DNA of 64,000 nt from UBA2033 sp035345875 (GTDB lineage Bacteria; Spirochaetota; Leptospiria; Leptospirales; Leptospiraceae), in the NCBI GenBank assembly GCA_035345875.1, contig DAORDH010000003.1, forward strand, positions 186,001 to 250,000, in the 5' to 3' direction. Below, piece by piece: positions 25,301 through 33,545 of this stretch (position 1 is its first letter; the number at the start of each line of letters is the position of its first letter). A program made the position numbers and the translations under genes. Below the pieces are notes generated by a model. It saw nothing but the letters and a program-made list of their open reading frames with translations, did no database searches and was not told the origin of the DNA.

Positions 25301-26999
25301 ATGAAAATAAAAATTATAAAAATGTTTTCCCTGCTCTTAATTCCAGTTTTATTTTTGATGGAATGTAAGAGTAAATCAAATGACGATAATAAGACTAACT
25401 TACTTGTATTAGCTGCTCTTGCAAATAGAAGTAGTGGATCGGCTGCTAGAGATATGTATACAGGCTTTGCTGATATCCCAGCTAGTATTTATAAGACTGT
25501 TGCATCTGGTTCTGCAAGTAGTTCTATTCAAGCAGAATCTAGAACTCTTTATACTGCAGATTATCGTTTTCAAAATAGCACAAATACTGCTTCCGTATCC
25601 GGGGTTTATGATTTAGTAAGAGCAACTGCAAAGACCACCAGAGATATTGCGAAGTCGATAGGCGATTTGGTTGGTAGTTTGGAGACAATTCCAGTAACCA
25701 CTACATTGACTGGGACAGCAACTTGGGCAAACGTGGCTTCTAAGTATCGTTATGCGCCAAGCACAATTTTAACAAATGGTAAAAAACTAGAAGTTTGGTG
25801 GAATAACGCAGCAGCCCCTTATTCCAATAACAAAGCAATCGAATTAAATTACACTGGGAGCACTGCTTCTGGAAATATGAGTGGTTTTGTTTTTGTTAGA
25901 TTCTTGCAAACATCCACTTCAACAACTCTTTCTAAGGCGTATATTAATTTTAACTACAACGCTTCTACTGGAACGAGGGTAATGGTTGTTATCCTTCAAG
26001 ATATCAACGGAGGAGGAACTGGAACAAATTTTAGGGATAAAGCACATTTCTATGTGCAAGAAGTGAATGGAGTTACTACAATGGATGGAACTTATACCAT
26101 AACTGGATTCAATCCGAATTCGACTGGAGTAAATGCATCGGATAGAGCTTATGTTTTCTCTGCGATTGGAAATTCTAGTAGAGCTGTTGTGAATGCGGCT
26201 TTTCCACAAGTAACAGATAATACAACAGCTATTTATGCAACCACAACTCTCGGAAATATTGGACAAGTTTGGACCAATTTTATTTTGGCAAATACTTCCA
26301 TTGTATCAGGCCTTAATACAATAGGTGGTTCTTGTAGCGCAAGTAATATTACTACAACTAGTGCGTCAGGCGGAAATCCGGGCACTCTTATAGCAACCAA
26401 CTCAATTGCAAACTTAAAGACTTGTTTGGATTCAATTAATCCAGCAGTAAATGCTAAAGACGTTTATTTCTTAACGAATATCAAAAACCCTGCTTACTTC
26501 TCTGTATCAGGAAATACCGTTAGTCTCTATGGGGTAGAAAGTTTAGACGCAAGTGATGCAAATAAATCAGCTTTTGATGCCTTACAAAATGCTACTTCTT
26601 TTACTCCGATTTCCTCTGCGGTGAGAACCACATCCAATACTACTTATGCAGCAGCATTTGATGCGATAACTGTTTATAGTTTAAACCTATTTACAGGAAC
26701 AGGAGTTCCAGTCGGATCTAGTGCAACTAGCTTAACAAGCCTAAATGCACAGTGGGGAAATGGANNNNNNNNNNNNNNNNNNNNNNNNNNNNNNNNNNNN
26801 NNNNNNNNNNNNNNNNNNNNNNNNNNNNNNNNNNNNNNNNNNNNNNNNNNNNNNNNNNNNNNNNAGTCGGATCTAGTGCAACTAGCTTAACAAGCCTAAA
26901 TGCACAGTGGGGAAATGGAACACCAGGAACAGGAACTTCTAGCGCAACTGCTGGAACAAATTCTGTGAACGGTAGCTCGGATAACACAGCTCCGTTTTA
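25301..26999 (+). CDS. Long lipoprotein interrupted by a false assembly gap
   Basis: Start at 25301, with AGGAG upstream. The signal peptide ends in a lipobox-like LFLMEC, followed by a Ser/Asn/Asp-rich linker and a long beta-rich body with many Ser, Thr and Asn residues (for example RYAPSTILTNGKKLEVWWNN). The N block at 26765-26864 interrupts it, but the 55 bp on each side are identical. Removing one copy and the Ns gives a continuous frame that ends ...AQWGNGTPGTGTSSATAG..., stop at 26997-26999. The true protein is about 515 aa. Family not recognised; probably surface-exposed. Confidence 0.8.
26765..26864. other. 100-N scaffold gap
   Basis: Exactly 100 N. The 55 bases before it (26710-26764) equal the 55 bases after it (26865-26919), as expected when two contigs that overlap by one k-mer were scaffolded instead of merged. 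Confidence 0.97.
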
Positions 27000-27231
27000 A
27001 GGACGACAAAAGGCGAGGCAGCGTTGCCTAACACTGTCAACCTAGGGATTTTTAAGCCCATAGCTTGGCTATGGTGAGCGTCAAGCTATGGGCGGGAATG
27101 CACGAAGACTCGCGAAGTGAATAAAAAATAAACCTTCTCTTGTCTTCGTGTTCTCTATGCTCTTCGTGGTTAAATCTTTTTGATTTCTCTTAAGTTGAAA
27201 GCATTGGGCGTCTCGCCTACATGCCTTGCTT
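27000..27231. repeat. Structured intergenic region with nested hairpins
   Basis: GC-richer than its surroundings. gcccatagcttg (27056-27067) pairs perfectly with caagctatgggc (27082-27093). The inner ccatagc/gctatgg can form a competing 7-bp hairpin with loop ttg. Further short hairpins are aggca-gcgt-tgcct near 27017 and gaaagca...tgctttc near 27200-27235. The part about 27138-27175, read on the minus strand, is the accacgaagagc / acacgaaga type of intergenic repeat, which is similar to that at 63920. No gene seen. Confidence 0.55.
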
Positions 27232-27759
27232 TCAGATCAATTCAGAAATTTTCTTTGCAATATCTTTCGGTTCTAAGCCATCAACTGGCAAATAAAAATC
27301 AGAAGCTGCTTTATAAAAAGGAATTCTTCTTTCTAAAACTTCTCTGTAAGAATTAATTTCACTGAGCTGGGGTCTCTCTGTATCATTAATAACTTTTTCT
27401 ACCAGATAATCAATGTTATTCGAAAGACCTATGACTGTGCAGAAGGATTTTAGAAGATTGGTTTTCTTTTCGCTGTAGAATTCTTTTCCGTCACGATCTA
27501 CATCAAATAAAATTCCACCGCCACAATCTAGGATGATATTTCTTGATTTAGAAAGATTCTCTAAAATCTTAAATTCTAATTTTCTAAAGTTATTCCATTT
27601 TCCATTTTCTTTTTTAATTTGCTCTGCAATGGAAATTCCGCCTGCTTCATAAACTGCAATCATATCAGTGGATACGATTGGCATGGATAATAATTTAGAT
27701 AACTTGCGGGATACTTTTGATTTGCCCACACCTCGTGGACCGATGAGTGCTATATTCAT
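27232..27759 (-). CDS. aroK: Shikimate kinase
   Basis: 175 aa. Phosphorylates shikimate in the aromatic amino-acid pathway. Walker A is GPRGVGKS (7-14). The shikimate-binding Asp is in VSTDMI, the central glycine motif reads DCGGGI, and the lid/adenine region contains ERPQL with the family arginine. Length fits the family. Its start overlaps the HDOD gene stop by 4 nt (ATGA), so it is translated from the CheD-HDOD operon, an unusual partner set for aroK. Without purification data a related small-molecule kinase cannot be excluded, but the motifs are good. Confidence 0.87.
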   Translation of the reverse strand: MNIALIGPRGVGKSKVSRKLSKLLSMPIVSTDMIAVYEAGGISIAEQIKKENGKWNNFRKLEFKILENLSKSRNIILDCGGGILFDVDRDGKEFYSEKKTNLLKSFCTVIGLSNNIDYLVEKVINDTERPQLSEINSYREVLERRIPFYKAASDFYLPVDGLEPKDIAKKISELI

Positions 27760-28607
27760 ATTGCTTGTAAATCGACAATTGACTTTTGTAATTCTGGAAT
27801 TGTGATGTAGTAGGACTCAATGTCACCTTCTGTGATTCCTAAAATTTTTATAGCGTTAGGGGAAAGCTCATGAGAAATTCCACCTATATCAATTCCAATT
27901 CCAGAGATAACTGCTATTTGATTTGCAACATGGACTACAGAAACAAGCTTTTGAAAATTCTTGGCTTGGTCTGGATTATGGTGGTAAGCCACTACTTCTT
28001 TTAGTTCTTCTGGAAAGTTCCATGTTTGTAGAGCTTTCATTCCAACTTCTTGGTGATCATAACCAAAATACTTTCTTTCAATTTCCGTAAAGCTAAGTTT
28101 GGAAGTTTTTAGTTCTTGTTTGATTTCTAAAATCTTAGAAGGAAAGAACTGAGCTAAAATTACTTTGCCTATGTCATGTAATAAACCAGAAGTAAAAGCT
28201 AGATCTTTTGGAATTCCTGTCTTTTTTTGAATTGCAATACGTGCAGAAAGCTCTGCAACAACTAATGAGTGAAGCCACATAGACTCTGCTTCTAGTTGGT
28301 AGCCAGGTAAATCTTTATTTAGAATTTTTTTAGATGCAGTGAGTAAAATAATTTCTTTAACCGTTTTTATACCAAGAGTCATAAGAGATTCTTGCACAGT
28401 GCGAATGGGTTTACTTGCACGATAGTAAGCAGAGTTAGAAAGTTTAATGATAGATGCAGTGATGGCTGGATCTTTTGAAATTTCATTGGCTAAATCATGA
28501 ATGGATACAGCGGGGTCTTGGATAAGCGTCATTACCCGCATGACAACATTGGACATGGGAGGAAGTTTATTTATATCTGCCAGAATAATGTCAATTTGAT
28601 CTTTCAT
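27756..28607 (-). CDS. HDOD-domain signalling protein
   Basis: 283 aa, almost entirely an HDOD domain (about 8-210): LPPMSNVVMRVMTLIQDPAVSIHDLANEISKDPAITASIIKLSNSAYYR, LHDIGKVI and the HHNPDQA segment near the C-terminal end. HDOD proteins are degenerate HD-domain regulators, often tied to chemotaxis, c-di-GMP or stress signalling; they usually lack phosphohydrolase activity. It starts 4 nt after the cheD stop and overlaps aroK, so the three form one operon. Confidence 0.9.
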   Translation of the reverse strand: MKDQIDIILADINKLPPMSNVVMRVMTLIQDPAVSIHDLANEISKDPAITASIIKLSNSAYYRASKPIRTVQESLMTLGIKTVKEIILLTASKKILNKDLPGYQLEAESMWLHSLVVAELSARIAIQKKTGIPKDLAFTSGLLHDIGKVILAQFFPSKILEIKQELKTSKLSFTEIERKYFGYDHQEVGMKALQTWNFPEELKEVVAYHHNPDQAKNFQKLVSVVHVANQIAVISGIGIDIGGISHELSPNAIKILGITEGDIESYYITIPELQKSIVDLQAI

Positions 28608-28611
28608 AGAG

Positions 28612-29118
28612 TTATCTTACCTTATAAAGATATTTTTCAATGCCTGCTTTTTTTAGTAGTATTCGACCATCATCCAAATACAAACTAATAGTCCTGCCTT
28701 CGTGACCACCTACATCTTCTGCGATGATTGGAATTTTTTTTTCAGCAAAAAATTCACGCACAATGGCAATGTTGCTTTCTCCGATATTGTTCAAAAATGC
28801 AGAGGTAATATTCTTAAACATAGATGCAGCTCCGAATATCCTAGCATAATAGGTTCCTGGTTTACAACCTTCGTCTTCGAATTGCTTGATTAATTTAGGT
28901 AAAGCGGTTTCTCCATACTTCCCTGGATTCTTTAGTTTATCACGACCCATTGTATCTTTAGCGAGCATGATATGAGAAATGGCTCCGATTTTTAGATCGG
29001 GTTGATACAATACTACACCAATGCAGGATCCGAGAGTGGTTCTTAAGATGTTAGGAGACTTGCCAACAGCAATTTCTGCAATCCCAACATTTATGATTTT
29101 AGAATCTTTACTCAACAT
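28612..29118 (-). CDS. cheD: CheD-type chemoreceptor glutamine deamidase
   Basis: 168 aa from the ATG at 29118. Deamidates glutamines on methyl-accepting chemotaxis receptors, and interacts with CheC in some species. The catalytic Cys is in TTLGSCIGV (Cys32), with the catalytic His in AISHIMLA (His49), 17 residues later as in the Thermotoga enzyme, and a Thr just before the Cys. GGHEGRT near the C-terminus also fits. An in-frame start 40 codons upstream would add a non-conserved extension and is less likely. Heads the CheD-HDOD-AroK operon; no other che genes are near. Confidence 0.9.
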   Translation of the reverse strand: MLSKDSKIINVGIAEIAVGKSPNILRTTLGSCIGVVLYQPDLKIGAISHIMLAKDTMGRDKLKNPGKYGETALPKLIKQFEDEGCKPGTYYARIFGAASMFKNITSAFLNNIGESNIAIVREFFAEKKIPIIAEDVGGHEGRTISLYLDDGRILLKKAGIEKYLYKVR

Positions 29119-29256
29119 CGTTTCAAATATTAGAAAAACAATACTTGTCTCTACTGTCAAGTGAGTAATTCGAATTGAATGCAAAATACTTGCTTTACTT
29201 AGAAGGAATCGGTAAGAGAGTAGATTACAAGGAATCAATTATAATTGGAGTAATTC

Positions 29257-30447
29257 TTGGATACAATTAAAGAAGAAGCAATCAGCAAAGAACCAGTTCG
29301 GAAAATTAAAATCAATCAATCAGAAGTCACTATTCTTGGAACAGCTCATATCAGCGTAAAAAGCGTAGAAGCTGTTAGAAATATAATCGATCAAGAAAAA
29401 CCAGATGTGGTTTGTGTTGAACTTTGCAAGTCAAGAATGACCTCGATTCAGGATCCAGAGCATTGGAAGAAATTAGATATTTTTAAAGTATTCAAAGAAA
29501 GAAAAATGTATTTGCTACTTGCCAGCTTAATCTTGTCTTCTTTCCAAAAAAAATTAGGGCAGGGAGAGATCAAGCCAGGGGATGAATTAAAAGCTGCTAT
29601 CGATGAGGGAAATAAAATTGGAGCCAAAGTAGTTCCTGTCGATCGGGAAATTCAGACTACACTCAAACGCTCTTGGGGCAATGTAGGACTTTTTTCAAAG
29701 ATGTATTTACTCTCCGCACTTATCACATCTCTTCTAGTAAAAGAGGAAGTAAGCCCAGAAAAAATCGAAGAAATGAAAAGTGATGATGCACTAAAAGATC
29801 TATTTTCACAACTCCCACCTAGATACAACTCCATCAAAGAAGTGATCATCGATGAGAGAGACAAATACCTAGCGGAAAATATTCGACGACAGGCGAGAGA
29901 TTCCAAAAAAGTATTTGCTGTTGTAGGAGCGGGACATTTGGAGGGAATCATGAAGCATATTGTAGAAGATCAAACCATTGATCATCTAGATGAGATTCCT
30001 AAATCTGGAATTTGGGATAAATTACAATTAGCTATTCTTCCTCTTTTTATTTTATCGTTAATGGCGGCAACTTTTTACTTCAGTGGATTCGAGGCAGGAA
30101 CAGAATTAGTAAAAGAATGGATTATTGTAAAAGGAACGTTAGCTGCTCTTGGAGCACTCATCGCATTAGCTCATCCTATTTCAATTTTACTCGCATTTAT
30201 TGCTTCCCCCATTGGAAATTTTAATCCTATTATTAAACCTGGTTGGCTTGCGGCGTTAACCGAAATATGGATGAAAAAACCTCTGGTAGAAGATTTTGAA
30301 AAGATTGCAACTGACTCTGAGCATTTTACTGGTTTCTGGAAAAATCGGGTCTTGAAAATATTTTTAGTTTTACTCCTGCCACAAATTGGAAGTAGCATTG
30401 GAACTTTCCTCGTAACTTGGAAAGGAATTAAAGGCTTTTTAGGATAA
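29257..30447 (+). CDS. TraB/PrgY-family membrane protein
   Basis: 396 aa. The TTG start at 29257 is supported by GGAG 6 nt upstream. The TraB domain (about 20-235) has VTILGTAHISVKSVEAVRNII, DVVCVELCKSRM, GAKVVPVDREIQTTLKR and VFAVVGAGHLEGI, motifs with His and Glu that point to the Tiki/TraB metal-dependent protease-like fold. Three or four C-terminal transmembrane helices follow (about 255-395). The Enterococcus relatives TraB and PrgY inhibit peptide pheromone; targets elsewhere are unknown. The next gene starts 7 nt downstream, so TraB heads the long plus-strand run to 35747. Confidence 0.88.
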   Translation: MDTIKEEAISKEPVRKIKINQSEVTILGTAHISVKSVEAVRNIIDQEKPDVVCVELCKSRMTSIQDPEHWKKLDIFKVFKERKMYLLLASLILSSFQKKLGQGEIKPGDELKAAIDEGNKIGAKVVPVDREIQTTLKRSWGNVGLFSKMYLLSALITSLLVKEEVSPEKIEEMKSDDALKDLFSQLPPRYNSIKEVIIDERDKYLAENIRRQARDSKKVFAVVGAGHLEGIMKHIVEDQTIDHLDEIPKSGIWDKLQLAILPLFILSLMAATFYFSGFEAGTELVKEWIIVKGTLAALGALIALAHPISILLAFIASPIGNFNPIIKPGWLAALTEIWMKKPLVEDFEKIATDSEHFTGFWKNRVLKIFLVLLLPQIGSSIGTFLVTWKGIKGFLG

Positions 30448-30454
30448 GTTTTGT

Positions 30455-31135
30455 ATGCTAAAACTTGCAACTTCTGAACAGAGAGATTTCTATGAGAAAA
30501 AACTCTATCCTATGCAAGATAAAATTTTTAGCTTATTACAATCAGATAAATTTTATCTGACAGGTGGGACTTGCCTTTCTAGATTTTATTATAATCATAG
30601 ATATTCTGATGATTTAGATTTCTTCTTTATGGGAACGGATTTTAGAAGAGAAGATTTTGAAGCTGAGTTTCGTGAAATTCAAAAAAGAATTCATCTAAGT
30701 TTTAACTCTAAATTGGAAATCAGTTCAGACTATTTTAAAAGGCTTACTGTTTTTGAAAATGAACAGACACTCAAAGTAGAATTTATTTATGAAAACTTTC
30801 AAATGGTTCAAAAACCCATTCGAAATGATTTAATATTTCTTGATACAAAGGAAAATATATTTGGGAATAAATTAACAGCAATTCATGGAAGAAAAACGAC
30901 AAAAGACTACTTTGATCTTTTTTTTCTTTTGAAAGAATTAAAGCTTTCAGATGGAATTAAATGGTCTGAATTTAAACATGCTCCAGTCGATTATGAAGGT
31001 GCAGTTCTCTCATTGGTTGGGGGACAATTGGAAGGAGATGTATTCATGATGCAAGAAATAAAACTAGACGATTTCAACGAATTCCAAAACAATTTAATTA
31101 CAGAGTTACTATCGTATGCAAAAACGGTTTCATAA
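30455..31135 (+). CDS. AbiEii/AbiGii-type nucleotidyltransferase (toxin-like)
   Basis: 226 aa. The nucleotidyltransferase core shows LTGGTCLSRFYYNHRYSDDLDFFF (GG-x and D-x-D acidic pair, about 36-57), then IFGNKLTAIHGRKTTKDYFDLFFLL, the second signature of the DUF1814/AbiEii family. These enzymes act as toxins of type IV or related toxin-antitoxin systems by modifying tRNA or other targets with nucleotides. All expected catalytic residues appear present. Its 3' end overlaps by 20 nt the DUF6922-like gene, the likely partner. It is embedded between a TraB gene and a cyclase operon. Confidence 0.87.
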   Translation: MLKLATSEQRDFYEKKLYPMQDKIFSLLQSDKFYLTGGTCLSRFYYNHRYSDDLDFFFMGTDFRREDFEAEFREIQKRIHLSFNSKLEISSDYFKRLTVFENEQTLKVEFIYENFQMVQKPIRNDLIFLDTKENIFGNKLTAIHGRKTTKDYFDLFFLLKELKLSDGIKWSEFKHAPVDYEGAVLSLVGGQLEGDVFMMQEIKLDDFNEFQNNLITELLSYAKTVS

Positions 31136-31409
31136 ATACTTCTGGGATGGATTAGAGAATTGGAGTCCAGAGTTTCAACTTCGTCGAATAATTGAATATG
31201 CGAGTTTCCCAGATTTAATTCAATATCCATTTGAAGAAGTAAAAGAAAACTTATCAAAAATTCGCCTAGAGAAACTTAGAACAGGGGAAAATAGAAAAGA
31301 ATTGATTATTAAATTATCGCCTTTTGTTTCTCAGGCATCTTCTTGGGAAGAGGCAATTTGGAAAATGATTGAATACTATCGAGAACAAAACAAAGAGAGG
31401 ATAGCCTAA
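31116..31409 (+). CDS. DUF6922-like small protein, probable antitoxin partner
   Basis: 97 aa, beginning MQKRFHKYFWDGLENWSPEF. The pattern FWD...(about 10 residues)...RRIIEYASFPDL resembles DUF6922 proteins (FWD... I.R..EYG...), which are often next to AbiEii-type nucleotidyltransferases. The start overlaps the toxin-like gene by 20 nt in a different frame, giving tight co-translation. Antitoxin function is inferred from position and size. The usual AbiEi antitoxin, with its winged helix-turn-helix, is not present. It ends 1 nt before the following membrane-protein gene. Confidence 0.65.
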   Translation: MQKRFHKYFWDGLENWSPEFQLRRIIEYASFPDLIQYPFEEVKENLSKIRLEKLRTGENRKELIIKLSPFVSQASSWEEAIWKMIEYYREQNKERIA

Positions 31410-31410
31410 G

Positions 31411-31980
31411 ATGTTAGACTTTGTAGATAAATTTAAAAGTGAATTACTCGGAATCCAGAATACGTTAAACGAGCTACTTGGAATCAAAACATTCATTGAT
31501 TCGCTTAAGAAAACAGCCCAGTTTTTTGACTTGTTTTTCTCGATTGTGCCATTTGAAGTAATTTTACTTCTCATATTTTGTGCTTTGTTTTTGGTTCTAG
31601 TAAATAACATTTCTCCAACCACACCGCGTATTAATATTACAATCGCTGTGGGGCTATTCTGTGTTATCTCCTTGTATATAAATCATATCTTCACAGGTGA
31701 ATATAAATTCTTACATGTATTTTATATTTCTCTTTATGTGCTTGTTCCTGCTTATTCTGTTGAGTTATCTAAATTTGCTTATAAACAGATATATAATATA
31801 AGACAAAAATCTATGAAGATTGAAAATCCTGAAGAATTAGTAAAATCAATACGAGAGATCAACCAAAGATATTATGAATTTTTAAATGCACAAGCAGATT
31901 TTAAAAACAACCCATTAGATCTAAAAAAATCTGCAGCTAATTTGAAATCTTCCATTGAACAATTAGAAAAAAGAATATGA
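31411..31980 (+). CDS. Membrane protein with helical C-terminal region
   Basis: 189 aa. An amphipathic N-terminal helix is followed by three hydrophobic segments (about 46-65 IVPFEVILLLIFCALFLVLV, 73-90 and 100-118) and a Lys/Glu-rich helical tail (YKQIYNIRQKSMKIENPEE...SSIEQLEKRI). No family recognised. The start is 1 nt after the DUF6922-like stop and the stop overlaps the cyclase start by 4 nt (ATGA), so it belongs to both units. It could be a membrane partner or input for the cyclase. Confidence 0.7.
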   Translation: MLDFVDKFKSELLGIQNTLNELLGIKTFIDSLKKTAQFFDLFFSIVPFEVILLLIFCALFLVLVNNISPTTPRINITIAVGLFCVISLYINHIFTGEYKFLHVFYISLYVLVPAYSVELSKFAYKQIYNIRQKSMKIENPEELVKSIREINQRYYEFLNAQADFKNNPLDLKKSAANLKSSIEQLEKRI

Positions 31981-33500
31981 GTCGTAGACGTTATATTCTA
32001 TATGCTCTAGCTTATATTACAATTCCTGTTCTGACTAATATGGTTATAGCAGCGTTTAGCTATACCGTTTTAGTATCCTTTTTTATGACGAGAGAGGAAT
32101 TTCAAGTTGTAAGTCAGGTAGGGGAGTCTGGAGATGTAACTTCTTTGATTTTTTCTTACGCATCTTTTGTGATTCCAACAGCAATTGGCTATGCTTATAA
32201 TTTACCCTTAATCTTTTATATGTTCAAAAAAGAAAGACCACCAATGTCGATAAAGATTCAGTCGATTATTGTAAATCTGCCAATTGTAAATGCGACAGTT
32301 AGTTTTGCTGGTTGGGGACTTGCGTTATGTGGAACATTTACTTATTTTTATAATTATGATGTGTATATTAGTCTCCAAGCATCTCTTAAACTAATCTGTT
32401 TTAATATTTTAATGGCAAACCTTTGCTTTGTGTTTGTATATTATCTAGTTGATATAGTAAATAAACGTTTTATCTTATTGGTATTAAAGGGTCAGAATCT
32501 TAGTTCGATTCCAAAAACAGTTAAGATATCTATCAGAGGAAGATTTTTTATTTTTTTCCTGACAGTTGCGGTTACTCCGTGTTTGCTTTTAATTGGACTG
32601 ATTTTATCTATTCTTTCAGAAAATCAAATTTCTAGAGATTATACCCATGTCGGTTATATTTTTATAGGGATCATTCTAACTGGGGTCATATTGACTCTTT
32701 TTATTTCCAACTCATTTGCAAATCCAATTCTAGATTTACAAAAAGCAACGGAAAAGTTACAAAGTGGCGACTTAGATTCAAGAGTGTCTGTTTATACAAA
32801 TGACGAGATTGGTTTTTTAGGTGAGAATTTCAATCATATGTCCTCTTCCATCAAAGAAAAAGAATTTATAAAAGACACTTTTGGAAAACTAGTCGATCCG
32901 ACAGTTCGAGATTTTCTACTCGAAGGAAATATGACGTTAGGTGGTGAAACAAAAGATGTAACAGTCTTGTTTGTTGATATTCGTGGATTTACTTCCATTT
33001 CCGAAAAATTGCCGCCGAAGTTAATTGTAAACTGGCTCAATCAATATTTTGAACAAATGAGCAATTCAATTTCAAAAGAAAAAGGTCTTGTTAATAAGTT
33101 TATAGGAGATGCAATTCTTGCTGTTTTTGGAACTCCAATTCCTCTCGAAAATCATGCAGATTCTGCTCTTAGGGCTGCTTTGGATATGCGCAATCAAGTA
33201 AAACTTCTTTCTGAAAAGTTTTCAAAAGAAGGACTTCCTGAAATAAAAATTGGAATTGGAATTCATTCCGGAAAAGTTCTCGCGGGAAATATTGGATCGA
33301 TGAATCGACTCGAGTATACAGTAATTGGAGATACAGTAAATTTAGCTTCTCGTTTAGAATCTTATTGTAAAACTGCAAATCGAGATTTGCTTTTAACAGA
33401 GGCAACGAAAGAATTGATTCAAGGAAATTTTTCTTTTGAATTCATTGATAAAATAAAAGTCCGAGGCAGAGAAAGCGAGATTAGTATTTTTTCTGCTTGA
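31977..33500 (+). CDS. Membrane class III nucleotide cyclase with HAMP domain
   Basis: 507 aa. The N-terminal half has about six transmembrane helices, the last before a HAMP segment (about 245-300, FANPILDLQKATEKLQSGDLDSRV...). The class III cyclase domain (about 320-490) contains both metal-binding aspartates (LFVDIRGFTSIS and NKFIGDAILAVFG) and EYTVIGDTVNLASRLE with the Asn/Arg pair. It should form cAMP or cGMP at the inner face. Co-translated with the upstream membrane protein. A second cyclase follows after 45 nt. Confidence 0.92.
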   Translation: MSRRRYILYALAYITIPVLTNMVIAAFSYTVLVSFFMTREEFQVVSQVGESGDVTSLIFSYASFVIPTAIGYAYNLPLIFYMFKKERPPMSIKIQSIIVNLPIVNATVSFAGWGLALCGTFTYFYNYDVYISLQASLKLICFNILMANLCFVFVYYLVDIVNKRFILLVLKGQNLSSIPKTVKISIRGRFFIFFLTVAVTPCLLLIGLILSILSENQISRDYTHVGYIFIGIILTGVILTLFISNSFANPILDLQKATEKLQSGDLDSRVSVYTNDEIGFLGENFNHMSSSIKEKEFIKDTFGKLVDPTVRDFLLEGNMTLGGETKDVTVLFVDIRGFTSISEKLPPKLIVNWLNQYFEQMSNSISKEKGLVNKFIGDAILAVFGTPIPLENHADSALRAALDMRNQVKLLSEKFSKEGLPEIKIGIGIHSGKVLAGNIGSMNRLEYTVIGDTVNLASRLESYCKTANRDLLLTEATKELIQGNFSFEFIDKIKVRGRESEISIFSA

Positions 33501-33545
33501 ATTAATCATTTCTTTACATAACTTGAACGCGATTGAGGTTTCTTC

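Noticed and set aside
26752..27000. Separate short frames starting at or running through the N gap
   Set aside because: They are pieces of the one lipoprotein gene broken by the false gap, or its antisense.
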